This document shows positions 1 through 13,400 of a DNA stretch of 64,000 bases, piece after piece. Made by a program: the position numbers and the translations under genes. Source of the DNA: Pelodera strongyloides (Eukaryota; Nematoda; Chromadorea; Rhabditida; Rhabditidae); NCBI GenBank assembly GCA_036852015.1, contig JAANDG010000488.1:48602-112601 (forward strand), in the 5' to 3' direction. Under the pieces are notes generated by a model that saw only the letters and a program-made list of their open reading frames with translations, made no database searches and was not told the origin of the DNA. Numbering within the stretch: the stretch's first letter is position 1; the number at the start of each line of letters is the position of its first letter.

Positions 1-210
1 ACAGAAAATAGCATTCTCATGTCAGACACGCAGAGAAAAAGACGGGGAATTCCCCATGGGGAATTGAGTGGTGAATATGGCCTCAGGTCTTCTTCCCTGA
101 ATTCTCCAAGGGCCGCTTTATGAATTACCACCTTCCCAATATTGTCAAAAAGGAGTGCATAAACCAGACGCTTTCCGGGGTCCGGGATGTCTCTGTCTAA
201 TTTTGTCATA
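1..210 (-). other. Unidentified open frame at the left edge, inside an HSF intron
   Basis: Reading the minus strand from ATG at 210 there is no stop for 70 codons before the window ends (starts MTKLDRDIPDPGKRLVYALL). Composition looks protein-like, but I recognise no family and the frame is truncated by the window edge. It may be an exon of a nested gene or a piece of a transposon in the HSF intron. Confidence 0.25.
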
Positions 211-280
211 ACAGGTTATTTGAAGCGTTTGCTCTATGCTGCCTTTCTGTCTTGACTATCTCAATTATTCTAATATTCAG

Positions 281-3200
281 ATGGTTTCCGTAAAATGACC
301 CCTTTGGATCGTGGTGGTTTGACAAGGGCCGAATCAGACCAGGATCACCTCGAGTTCAGTCATCCCTATTTTGTGAGGGACCGATCAGATCTCCTTGTTA
401 ACATCAAAAGAAAGGTGAGTATACTTCTACTTGGTGCGTGTTATCAGCCTTTGCCTTTTAGATAATTTGTTTGTATTGGTGCTTTGTACCTTGAAAGTTG
501 AAAGCCTAGGGAAAGAAGTTAAAAATAAACGTGTTGCCGACATGTATTTACGTGGATAGGCAATCGCTATAGGCGACATGTTTCAAGGATTTCATATAAC
601 TTTGCGTGATATGTGTGGAAACACTGGAAGCAGTGGACAATTATTTTGAGTAATTGTAAATTTTTCAGTGGTTGCGCCTGTGCTTTTGTGTTAGGTGTAT
701 GAAAAAAAGTCAGTTGTATGAATTGTCCATTTGTCTCAATCGTATTACTGTAAACTGTATTCCCTCATGGTTGTGTTGAATTAGCAGGCCTCTTCTCGAG
801 TCAATAATGTCGACCCTTCTACGGCAGTTCAGACGAATTTGAATGTGGTTATGGACGAAATACGCGCACTCCGAGACAAACAGAAATCAATGGACAGCAA
901 GATGGCTCAAATAGTGAAGTAAGTTTTTGTGTGGATTATAGCTGATTTGATCGATTTGATCTTCTTTTTGGCTATTCTTTGCTTGACCAATAACCTTTCT
1001 TGATGTTTGGTATCTACTCTACTTATTGACTGACTTTTTAGATTTGTTGATTTTCGTAATTTTTGTTTTTGTTTTTAGAGAAAACGAAACTCTTTGGGAG
1101 CAGATTTCTCATCAACGCGCGCAACATCACAAACAACAGCAGGTAATATATTTTTAAACATGCCATGCCGGCAGCCTGCATCAAAGCCCCCACCACTGTG
1201 GTTAATTGATCGAGTTAGAGTTTTTTATGATTATTGTACGGCACATTTCGTTTTGGTGCTTGGCCCGCGTAGCACTTTGTGGTTCTTTATTTATTTATTT
1301 TTTTCACAAAAAAAGGAAATAGAATAGCATGTTCAAGAATTCTGTAAAAGATCTATCAATGCACAGTTGCTATGCCTTTTTATATTTTTGTGAAACATCA
1401 CTGCTTCCCAACTTGTATGCTAGACAAGAATATTACGTGAGAACTGAGAACGCTAGAATGTTGCCGACACATGGACGCTTCAGGCGTGTGAAGTGGTTTC
1501 CCTTTTAAATACCACCCACATTTGCGCACGGGGTGGACACCGTGATCGATGGATCTGATTTGTGTAATAACGTGTTTCATTCTTTAGGTTGTCAACAAGT
1601 TGGTACAATTCCTGGTGGCCTTGGTTCAACCAAAGGGAAATGGCCGATTGGGCAAGAGAGGATTCTTGGCCATTGGTTTGTTTGTAAACACTATCGACTT
1701 TATCTTTTTATCCTTATTTTTGGTCGATTATTATAAGCTCTTCATAGTTAAATTAAGTGCCGGAGCTTTGCTGTGCTGGGTGTTCTTACTGCATTGTGAA
1801 CCGTGACAACGTTTCCTATTACTGTTATTCCATGGACAGTTGTTTACTTTTCATTTTTTTTATAATTGTAAGTCATTCGTGGTTGAAATATGGTAATTGC
1901 GCTATGTTGGGTAATTGCGGCGCTGATCGTCTAGTCCGGTAATATTAGAATTAGAAACTAGAACGGTGGACTGTTTCGTGAATTGTGCAAATCAGATTGG
2001 GCACAACAACATCAAGACGCGCTAACCTCAGAAGATGTGAAGGTGACAGAAGCAAGAGATGGGCTCCGCAACTATTTAGCTTCCGTTATAGCTGACGAAC
2101 CGCCGTCGAAACGGAGTCGGACGGCTGGAGGAGCTGCAAACCACAATAATTTCGGAGCTGTGAATAGTCAGCTGACGGAGGTAAGATACTGAGTGAAATT
2201 TAAACTTGATCTTTTGTATTGAGTAGCTTTATTTTGATCTGAAATCAAGCGAGTGATCAGTCGTCTTGTAGAAATGCAATATACTCATATCTAGTTTATA
2301 AATCGTTTGATTTCGTTGTCGATTCTAATTCTAATTGGCTGTAAGTGTCATTCGTGGTCATCGGTGTCTACTATTCTTTCGTTGTTTCTAGCATATAGTA
2401 GAACTAATTTACCGGCTCATTTTGGCTGATTTGCAGACACTCGACCATCTTCAACGCGAGTTATTGGACGGTAAGCTGTGTGCCCGTTTCCCGTCTGGCG
2501 ATTCCCCGAATGGAGGTCCAATCATTTCTGATGTCACTGATGAATTGGCAGCTGCATCGTGCTCACCATCGCCCTCGTCAAACAGGCCGATGCCTTCACG
2601 CATGACGGTTAGTTGGGTAGTACCCTTTATTTTCATGGGGTGCATTCGAGATGCCGAAATAAATTTAATAAAAAAGAGCCTCCGTTTGGGATAGACACCT
2701 CGGGATTAATTAAACGGCTACAGTGCTTAAATAGGTTAGCGCCGCGCGCCGCCTAATTAAATTTCGCGTGCTTGTTCTTCATACACCTTTCGTTTTTTTC
2801 GCGTGGGCTACATGTTCATCATAAATGAACTTTTTTCGACATCACCTTCCTATATTGGTGTTGTTTGATAATTATGTGCTTGCTCTTCGTCTATCCGCAC
2901 TATCTGTCTTTTTCTTAGTTGGCATCACGCCTTACAATTATCCTTTTTTGTTAATGAGCTAATTTATTCCATTCAGCCTCAACAAGGACCTCTATCTGGT
3001 CGTTTTTATGGAAGATCAGGAGCCACTGCTACCGCTACAGCTACCCCTTCAGTGCCCCATCCCCTGCATACAACATTCCAGCAACCGCCCAATCAGCATA
3101 CATACATGCACCCACAGGTAAGTGTTTGTTTATGAAGATATGAAGATTTTTTGATTAGTGTGCATGTATTCCGATGATCACATATGTCGTCGCATGTGTC

Positions 3201-5254
3201 GTGACATCATTGTTTAAACAATAGACGTAACTGACATCACTGGGGCAAGAACCCCAAAATTTTACAATTTTATTGCCTCTTGTGAAACTCGAGGAGTATG
3301 ATCAGTCCAGTAAATAGCTGGTAAATAATAAATAATGGTGAAACATGAGGCTTTTCAGTCAGTGGTCCTGGGATTGTAAGCATAAGATTTTTGTTTGTAG
3401 CCTTCTGGTATGAACGTCACTTCGTCAGACCAGCCTTGCTCTTCGACCACGGCGCACCCTCGCTATTCACCGGTGCGTTGCGGGTTTTTTATTTTATTTT
3501 CATTTTGCTAGATTACCAATGGACCTTTTTAAAAGCCCATCTGGGGAGTATACAGTGCAACACAATACTACGAACCATGCAGTTTTTTTGGTGCTACTCC
3601 AACTATGTTTATCTTTGTTTCATTAGGGTTATCGTTTCATGGTTTACGGTAATATTTTTGAGGTTTATGAGGAGGTTTTTCGATATCTTTGTTTTGAGAA
3701 AACCATGATGTTTTGCAGAGGTATGATAAGTTAATCACCCTCTGCTAGGTGTTTGTCAAATATCCGCTATGGGGTTTCCATGTATGCGATTCGCACCTGA
3801 GAAAATGTCAAACCGCTGTCCATGTTCAAGTCATTTTACATGCAGGTCAACTGCCTACCGTAACCCATGCGAATCGCACGTTTGACGTGGTCCTGCAGCG
3901 AAAATGTATCAGTTCCATACTATTTGAAATAAGTCCATACTATTTTGAAATAGATCCATACTAGATCCAAAATCGCTGCGGGACCATGTCATTTACATTG
4001 ACTCGAACATGGACAACGGTTTGACATTTTCGCAGGTGCGAACCGCATACATGGAAACCCCATTAGTATGAGTTGTTTTATATGATTAGTTTTTCAGATG
4101 ACTGCCTCTTCCCCTCTCCGTGATCCCGCACTCTCTCCGATGAGTATCAATCCTACGATATCACTCTCACCGGCAACTGATTTGCAGGTAATTTTTGGAT
4201 CCTAATTGGTTTATTCATTGATTGTAACGACGGTAGTTTTTTGTTTTCTATTGAGCATCTTTACAGATGGGAGGTCGTCCTTATTAAAAAAGCCATGTGA
4301 AACAGTGGAATACTTTTATTTATTTATTTGCTTATTGTTAGGAACTCACAATTTTCATAACCGAGAAATATTTTTCGCTATTTTAACGACGATATTTGCC
4401 ATTTTCGGTTGAGAGTGGAACGCAATTTAATGTTTAAATGTTTATTTATTTATATGGAATTTAGATAGAGGGGTATCCAGTTGTCCAGAATTCCAGAACA
4501 TTATTTTCAACTTTCAACACCTACCATACCGCTTTAATTAATATTCCAACTTTTTTTTCCAGTTGACCAATGAGTTGCAAGAGTATTTGAATGGAATGGA
4601 TGCTGGAATTGATAATTGCAGAGATATGATTGGAGGACAGTGGTGAGTGCATGTATAAATATTAGATATATACAGTAATTAAGAACAATTATAGAATGAT
4701 CAAATAGGACATGACACATTATTGTATATTTTATTCCTTTACTTCTTGGTTAGATTTGATATCGGGGAGTTTTTTATACTGCCTTTGTAGTAGGGTGATT
4801 TTTGGATTTCGGTTGTCCAATTTTCCTATTGGAAATTCTTTATCATTTATGTGACACACACGGTTTACAGTATTTGGTTACTTGTCCTGTCACATGTCAT
4901 TCGTCTGAGTTTCCTGATATTGATTCATTTGGATTGCGTGAGTAGTCCTCTTATGCAATACTTTATAGGACAACTGAAGTGCCGCTGAATCCGGCATATT
5001 GCAGGGATTTCGGCTTTAATCCGGAAAGCTGGGACCAGTTGGAAGAGCACAAACCACAACTACTGTACGGAGGAGCGGGAGGACGGGGACAGCAATTGGC
5101 CCTTGAGGGAGGGGTGATCAGTCCCCAGGGAAGCAATAGCAATGACCCGCTCGCATCCCCGAACCCCATGGATAGGTTCCCGGCAACACCTGAATTGCTA
5201 ACGCCGTGTACGTCGCCCAGGGAACAGTATCATCAGGGAGGAGATGGACAGTAA
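281..5254 (+). CDS. hsf-1: Heat-shock transcription factor (HSF1 family), 5' partial, 11 exons
   Basis: Trimeric nuclear transcription factor that binds heat-shock elements and activates chaperone genes. Exons: 281-414, 788-918, 1079-1142, 1588-1675, 1996-2180, 2437-2607, 2977-3117, 3401-3472, 4098-4187, 4563-4642, 4969-5254; phases agree at every join and give 479 visible residues to a TAA. The first visible exon holds the C-terminal half of the DNA-binding domain (GFRKM, then SHPYFVRDRSDLLVNIKRK, the family's FxHPxFxRxxxxLLxxIKRK signature). Exons 2-4 encode the HR-A/B coiled coil (MDSKMAQIVKENETLW, then VVNKLVQFLVALVQP). PPSKRSR in exon 5 is a likely nuclear signal. The remainder is Ser/Pro/Gln-rich, as in HSF activation regions. 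The exon with the recognition helix (FVRQLNMY) is not in positions 1-280, so it lies upstream. A MITE sits in the intron 3473-4097. Family assignment is secure; transactivation is inferred. Confidence 0.93.
3768..4064. repeat. Inverted-repeat element, GGGGTTTCCATGTATGC ends (HSF intron)
   Basis: Left end TATGGGGTTTCCATGTATGC and right end GCATACATGGAAACCCCATTA are inverted copies. The arms continue inward (GATTCGCACCTG.GAAAATGTCAAACCG matched by CGGTTTGACATTTTCGCAGGTGCGAA). No coding frame is recognisable, so this is a non-autonomous fold-back/MITE. Related ends occur at 37956-38109 and 41183-41352. Confidence 0.75.
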
Positions 5255-5630
5255 GGCTGGGGAGAAAGGAAGCCTTACTGTAACTCTATCACTTCCATGA
5301 GGGATGTTGTATGTATGGACATGATCTGTTATCTATATTTACATATCAGACATTTTAAAGTTATGGCGGTGGTTATGAAACATATGTTCGACAGCTCATT
5401 CGAAAGTGCCCAGAAGGACGCAGAAATTTGAAAATGGGAATGGGTGCTTGGGTGCCCAGTATTAGCTATTCAAAACCATGCCGCTTTAATTCAGTTTTCT
5501 GTACAACTCTTACTTTTCCGATGACCCAGGCTGAATATAATTGAGGTACTTTTCCATGTATGCTTTGCTTTTTTCAAACAGATTTGGGGTTTTTCGTAAT
5601 GCTTTGCGTCTTTTCTTTATTTGTGTGCTT

Positions 5631-5684
<54 letters not shown>

Positions 5685-7440
5685 CTCTCATTTTCACCTA
5701 TTATTATTATTCCTTTAATGCTTATTAACAAGTTTTATTAATTGTGTTTTTGTCTATGCCGTTAATCCGTTGGTACGTTTCCTATGATCGGCTAGTAGTT
5801 GTCGTTTAGAAGTAGCATAGTTTTTGTTCCTTTCTTGCATCGATGTTTAACATAAATTACGCGTGTTCCTCAATTCAAGGGTAATTCACTATTTTTTTCC
5901 TTTGGTTAATAAAGAATTGTCTAATAAACTATCACTGTAATTAATAGTTTCTTTTCTCAAATTCACTGTGTGAAAGGGAGCCGTGAGCTGGACTAAATAT
6001 GCTAATTTTAGTTTTGGGTGCAATCTACAGTAATCATAGGAGGTTTCACAAATGGTTCCAGCTAGCGGGCTCTCTCGTTTATTAGGTGCCTTTTTGTATA
6101 GTCTGGTCGGGCTTAAAATTATTTTAGATGGGCAGCATTATTCTGAGAATATTTGATGTCATTGTTTTTTTTGTGAAGCCTGAATTGCTGCTCATTTGTA
6201 TGTGAGTTTCACTATGATGACCAGTTCATTTTCTGAAAAGCACAAAAAATTGCATCTAGCATATAATCTCTGTCATTGTGCACACTATCAATGGTGTGGG
6301 TCTTATTTTTGTAAGTGATATGATCCCATCTTTTTGTATGACATTATCTCACTTGGAGATGGGACTCACTAACAGGCTTATAATTATCGTGTTGCTTGCA
6401 TATAAACATTTTATCGATAATTTATCTTTACATGAATAAATACTGTTCTTTTCTCAGTAATTTTTTATTGTGTTACTCATTGTCAGCTGGTGTCACTCTG
6501 ACAAAGGTGCGTGTTTCGTATCGTCAGAAAATTGTTCTCAAACTCAGCGCATAGAATACAAACCAAAGTCATCATCTACGGTTCACAAACAAAACAAAAA
6601 TGCGGTCATAGTTTTATTTACAACATTTTTATGTATAATTTTCGACCACAACATTTTTTCTCTCAAATCAACAATTTAAAGAAAACATTGGCTGAGGGCC
6701 ATACGCCATAGGACGAATATATGAAAAACATAGATTCTTTGAGAATTGATGATAATTTACCACAAACACAAAAAAAAAGAAGACTATTCTCAGGAAAGGA
6801 AAGAAAAACTTATTTGCAGAATCTTCACAAATTAGTGTAAAGCAATGGACAGAGCAAAATAATATACATAAGAGGACGTCTGATTTGTGCGAAGTCTCAA
6901 ACCCCATTTAGTTGAACTCTTTGCATAATACACAACATAGAAAATAGATCACTGCGAGCTAAGAATAATAGCAGTGTCTTCCTGGATTATGTGGCTCTCT
7001 TTAAAAACTAAACCCATATATCAAGAGAGATGAATAGATATATAGAATCGGTAACTAAGAATAAATCAGCACAAAAAAGGAGATGAAGAGAAAACCGCCA
7101 GCGGTGATACACAGAGGAGTAGAGGAGCAAATGGGGAACTAGGCGGACATCTACGAAGCAAATGTACAGAGGGTTGAGAGAAAGAGGGAGTACTAGAGAT
7201 CTCACAAGTAACAATTCCCCCCTTCCCCACCCCTTATACACAAGAAAAGGACACAGATGGGATGGACCTCCTATCCCCGGGAGGGACCGACTGGGCTAGG
7301 ATACGGTCGTTCTCAGCGGGGGAGGCCTGTGGGCGATGGTGACAGGGACGAGGAACGAGACTGGACTATTCCCACTGGGAATGATGATGGTAAGAGAATG
7401 GAACTAGGACTGGTGCATACTGCAGACAAGGCTCTCGTGG
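5255..7440. other. HSF 3' UTR and convergent intergenic region
   Basis: Lies between the convergent HSF and cyclin stop codons. It contains a homopolymer of about 50 T at 5631-5684. Possible polyadenylation signals AATAAA occur at 5908 and 6435 on the plus strand for HSF, and TTTATT at 6613 (AATAAA on the minus strand) for the cyclin. No further gene seen. Confidence 0.6.
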
Positions 7441-10400
7441 TCAGCACGGTGTGGCCTGCAGCCTTGGTGACGTCATCTGCATAGGTTCGTCCGGAGACTG
7501 CGAAGTCGGCGGCGGCGAGGGCGAACGCTCGAACACCGGCTCCGAATGGTGTTGCAGCAGCGAGAAGACCGAGGGCCGCGGCAGCAGAGAGCAGCGCCAA
7601 GTAGCGGACACGCGTTCGCGGCACAGCATGAAACGGCCCATGTCCACCTGAAGGAAAACAAATGATTAGCTTAATGTTACATCATGTATTAAAGACTGCC
7701 TGTCAAATTAACACAATGTTAGACGTGCATACCTAGTAGCAATCAAAGAAATAAGTTGTCCCACCTTGCACATTCTGATGATTCTCTGCATGACATTCAG
7801 CCACTGCTTGCTGGTCGACTCCAACACGTGCGACACGGCAGCCAACGCAACGACAGATGGACTGAAAGAGAAAATGGTACAATAATGCCTTCTTATGTAT
7901 ACAAAGGAATTGTTCGTATTTCACTCGTTATCACAAAAAACATTGGTAGAATCACACAACATCATCATCTGAACTCTATCAGTTCCTCTTTTCAAATAGG
8001 TTGTATCGTAAATTTAATGGCGGCTCATATGTAAAGGAAAAACAGTACTCTCTAGGTCTCTAGGTGACCGTTCAACATTATAAACTTGTGATGTATAAGC
8101 GCCCTAATCAAACAATAAAAGGTGAAATGGCACTCACAGGTATTCACAGACAACGTCGCTGTCCTGCAACAAACACTCGATGTGCGGTCGGATTGCATCG
8201 AGAAGGGGAGTCGCACCGAGGATCTCGAGCAGTTGCGAGATGAAACGCTCCACATTCGGGAGCATGGCATCCCATTGCAGGGCACCTGCAAACATCCAAG
8301 TACATACATGATTAACTTAATACGAGTCGGTAGAGTGTTTTGAACATAAAATATTTTCGGGGCTCAAAGCTATATGTTTCAAATGGAATTCATAGTAGAG
8401 TTAGGCAGGATTATTTGTTGAATTCGCTAGACCCATAGTATGCAAAATGAGGCGTCAGATAAACTAAATAATAATAAAAAATAATAATTTACCGAGCACA
8501 CTGGTCTCCATTCTCTTCAGTTCATTGGGCGAGTAGGGCAACTGAAGTCGATCAATGAACATCCAAGTCTCATCGACGTCCGAGTCATCTTCGTACAACT
8601 TGCGGGCAATATGCACACAAGCAGACGAGACACAATTCACATACCTGCAAGCGGGGTAGAATTAACACTGACTCTACAGTACACACCAACAACGAGGTAG
8701 TAGTCTACGCTCGAGCTCGAGGAAGATGCAATTCATGTAGCGTGCCGGAAAGACGGAGATAAAGGCAATTATATATCTAGTTCAACTATACCTTGTTCAA
8801 TTAGCGCAACGGAGATGATTCAATTTTACTCACATTAGAAGACAACTCTCCATATAATTAGCTTACGAAACATCATGAAAATGAGGGTGCAAAAACGTAG
8901 AAAATCCAAAATATTATCACAATACATTAACCAAATATTAAAGAACCAGCCGTTCGAAGAGCCCTACGGGCTCTTCTCCGACTGGAGGAATCGGCCTTCG
9001 GCCGATTGTTTCCCTATTTAGAAAAGAATTGCTACAATGTAAAAAGTTAACTCTCGGCTCTTTCTACACATTCACACGTCTCTGATTGTGGAAACGTATA
9101 ATTATCAGTTTGGATCTCCACTCGACTAATGCTACCATGCAAATTTGCCATTGAAGGTGTTATATATTGGGCAGAGGATTGTCCTTGTGATAAGCTAGCA
9201 CAGTTCAACAGGTAGAGCGTTGGACTATGAATCGAGAGGTTGTGCGCTGCTGTGGGTTCGAATCTCGCCAGCAGCAAAGATTTTGTATGCTCTATGCCAA
9301 TAGAGAATTTTCTTTATGAACAGGTTTCGTTATGTTCACACAAACAAAAAAGTAAACTTTTCTCCTTTATATCGTATTATATAAAGGAGAAGAGTTTGTC
9401 ACGGGTTTGTTTTTATGTGCACAACGAAATCCCTTCATAAAGAAAATTCTTCGATCGAAAGAGCATACAAAATCTTTGTCGCGGGCGAGATTCGAACCCA
9501 CAGCAGCGCACAACATCTCGATCCACAGTCCAACGCTCTACCGGTTGATCTATGCTAGCTTATGGGAAGAGTATCTTATAGGAGATAGACGAGCAATTGC
9601 AATAGCAAATTTGCATGAAGTCCAGAACCATATACGTTTCCACATAGACGTAAATGAACGTCTATTTACGTGTGAAGAAATTCCTTTTTTTCAATAGGGT
9701 AACAATCGGCCGAAGGCCGACTCCTCCAGTCTGAGAAGAGCCCATAGGGCTCTTCGAACGGCTGGTAATAAGATATATTAAAATATTAAACACTCACTTA
9801 GTTGGTACTCGGGTGGTCACTACAACCTTGTCGAAAATCGACACAGCCAGGGAGACGGCATCGATCTAAAACAAGATAATACTACAATCACAACCGAATA
9901 GCATAATTAGGCACGCAGACAATTACATCAAGGGTGAAGGGTAACAGAAAATAAAACAACATGTTTCAATACAGAAATAATATACAAAAGTGCTGTTTAA
10001 CAACATTTGGCAGTTGCCTGGTTTACCACATGATGTCTTAGTTAGATGAATACATTCTGCCGACAATACTACCTTACTACTGATGTTCTATAGCTAATTA
10101 CGAAAAACATTGCAATTAGCAATTAGGCTAGCGGCTAGGCAATTAATACAACAAATAAATAAATATAGCTAACCTGCATGCCAATTCTCCGTGCCGCTTG
10201 GCAGATCCATGCTGCCTCGCGGTTCCGATCAGGCCACGAGATCAGACCGACTCCCTGGAAAGAAGAGGTTACACTGTTACAGTAAGATTACGGGCCAACA
10301 TCTCAGTGGCTAGTGCCTAGTGAATTTCTTTAGGAAATATTTCGAGCGTTCGAATCCGCCGGGGAATTATCACTCAGCTTCCCGGTTCACTAATAATTAA

Positions 10401-13400
10401 CAGTGAATGATGTTTCAATAAACCTTTATCTATACTATCCAGTTTCACAACGCTCACTCGACAACGCCCAAATAATAATCAAATCCCATTGATTAGACTA
10501 TTCTAAAGCCGAGTTCTCCTTAAATTCAAATAATACATTAAACAACACATGACACGACACAATTTCACTAAGCAAGCGGCATCATTTCAAGGGTCCTTAG
10601 TCCTTATTCTAAGATGAATCCCTTCAAGTGCCCCAGTAAACGCTTCAATGATCTCAGATAGCTAACAAGTTAGTTGGGGAACACTAAACCAGATGAGAGA
10701 TCGTAATACCAGAAGAGGGACCGGACTGCGAGAGTGATGAGAGAGAGAAACCTGAAGCTCACAAGAAAGAGAGAGATATCTAACTGGCTAAGTAAGCCGA
10801 CTAGCTTGTCTTCCTCAAGAGCCAGGGCCCGCATAAAAAAGAGGTCTCCCAAGACGACAGATAAGCTGAGATAGGTCTCAATCGATTGCACACATTTCAG
10901 TCACCAAAAAGCGAGGCAACAAAACAAGCATCTCAAACCCGCAGGCCGCAGGTAATATAACAGAAGGTAGAACATCAATGCAACTTACAAAAACATCAAA
11001 CCATTGATAATTTATTTATTCTAATTATAAGTGTCCGTGTTAGATGTTTATACCTCTTTCCAACCAACAATAAACATGCTCAATATCCCCTGCAAAGGCA
11101 ACCCGCGGCCCGTCACCGACCTTGAAACAGTCCCCCCAACCGCTATAATCTACTACTATTCACTACTTCCACTCCCTATTACTTGGGTCACTCAAGCGCG
11201 GTAAATTGCGTGAATCCAGTCAATACTGTAGACCGCGCGCTTTTTCAATATAAGTTCATTCCTGGCCAGCTTATGATTTTCCAAGGGGACTACAGTATAC
11301 ATCACATATTAATAGTACATAGCAAATAACCATTGCTGTATTCCATACCGTAACCAAATCAAGGAATACGACTAATTATATTTGACGCAGTTGATATTTA
11401 CTGTATCACAACTTGACAGTAAACGTAAGTGAATGACACAAACCACATGACCATACCACCGTGACAAATAATAATAAAATCTTATCAGGTTATAACCCGC
11501 TCTATCAGCTGATCTTTTCAAAAAAGGGGGAACAAAAATGCCCGTCAATATTTGCGAATGATTCATACTCTTTCTTTCGAATGTGGAAAAGCACGCCTAG
11601 CACTCACTTTAATTATAGACACACCGAGTGGCCGAGTATAGGTATAGGGACAGATAATGTAACGAATAGCAAAGGGAAAACAGATATCCAAAACTATACA
11701 ATAGCTCTATTAGCCATTTTCAAACACCCCACTGCTCATCGCAGAAAGCGAATTAGCATAAACAATCAAATGAACTCTCAGCTGACTTTCACGGCATGGC
11801 ACGGTGCACGGTCACATGTTCACTTATGGTCCGACAGGGTTTTTGTGCACTGCTCAGGGCGAGCAGGTAATAAAAACATACCCGCTACTAGGAGATCTTT
11901 CTCTATTTTCCCACATTGGTTACCAAAAGAAAAGATCGCATATGGGAAACGCTTTTTTTTCTCCCAGACCCTATTTGTGCACATGGCAACGTTCAAAGCA
12001 CACATCACACGCGTTTGAAGCTACCATCAACCACACTGCATACTACAGATCCAAAAAAATGATCTTACGATAGGCCCAATTTTGGAATAACAAAAATAAT
12101 AATTAGAAATCAATCCATCCAAATTCAAGTGCATCACAAATCAGTCTGAACCCAGTCGGGCAGTCGAAGAATCACATAACATCATAGGCATGCTCTCTCT
12201 CAGTTTCGCTTTTCATTTCACAACAAATAGAAAATTGAGCAGAAAACGTAAACACACCCATTTTCAACTTGAACATAAAAAGTGAAAACGCCCACATGAC
12301 TCCCACGACAGAAAATCTAATTGGCAACATTCCACCGTATCGGTATCTCACAGTCAGCTGACATTGCTATTGCTCTGATCTCTAGCCACACTATCTAGTC
12401 TCTGCGGTTGATCTAGTTCTTTGCTTCTCTGTCCTTTCTAAATTATCTTACTCTCTCACCCTGCCTCTCACTCTGACCCATATCTCTACCTCCGGCGTGC
12501 TCTAACCCATAGTCTATCTAGCCTCCACGTGCCTAAGCCTAGCAAGTTCTGACTTCTTATGACACACAGCTCAGACCTGTCACGAGTGCCGAAGCAAATA
12601 CAAAAAGGACTGAAGGGGACTCTCAAAGCTAACAAAAATCATTGTAACAGTCACAAAAGATCAACGACTAATTTATGTATGTCCTACTGCTAAATGTTTG
12701 CCCTCACAAGCCAAATGGCTAAAGCTAAAAAAAAAGTATTAGTAGTGCTAGTGCTAATGTAAGACCATCAACAGTAAGAATTCCTGGAAATAGGAAAAGA
12801 GAAGGAGAGGTCGCGCACCCAATACCTTACTTAATGTTGTTCCAAGTCCAAATACTGCACTAATATTACTCAACTACAAGCCTAAAACAAGAGTTCTCCC
12901 GATAGTGTGACCAGAAGACAAAGAGGCAAAACGCACAAAAGACAGAAGCACTTGATCATCAATGAGAATTGTGCTCTAATTCTCTAATTGTAAGAACACC
13001 GAACACGACCTTGCGCTTGAAAGAAGGGAACACTAGTACTGCTATGAATAAGAAAAAATGGGAACAACCAAGGCACATGATCACAAATCAACAGTAAACT
13101 GATGAAAACAAGAAAAAAATGAATCAAAGATAGCTTACGAACCTTGGGTAGGATCTGGGGGATGTTGATCGCCTGTCTCTCCCTATCGAGCAACGTGCGG
13201 AGCAGTGCCGAGGAGAGACCATCGTCCATTCCACGCCCAGTAGGCTGACCACCCTGAATTGACACCAATCAATAAATCAATCAATCAATAAACGTCATAG
13301 TACAAAATCGATAAGTGTGACTATTGACCTTATTCAGTCGCACGTATGAACAGAACACCCTAATACGCACACACAACTAAAATAACTGAACAAAAATAAA

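Larger units (their letters stand above)
8946..9766. mobile_element. Large fold-back element with two inverted tRNA-like segments
   Basis: Sits in the cyclin intron 8645-9797. Ends CCAGCCGTTCGAAGAGCCC and GGGCTCTTCGAACGGCTGG are inverted copies, followed inward by CGGCCTTCGGCCGATTGTT and its complement. Pairing continues through the tRNA-like segments to a centre near 9360-9400. No transposase is visible. The inner core is shared with the element at 30209-31257. Confidence 0.8.

Noticed and set aside
5541..5741. Open frames over the poly-T tract (poly-Phe / poly-Lys)
   Set aside because: Translation of a homopolymer in the HSF 3' region; no initiation context or similarity.
9194..9275. Functional tRNA gene
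   Set aside because: About 28 extra bases disrupt the cloverleaf, it is part of a fold-back with a mirror copy, and there is no clean acceptor stem.
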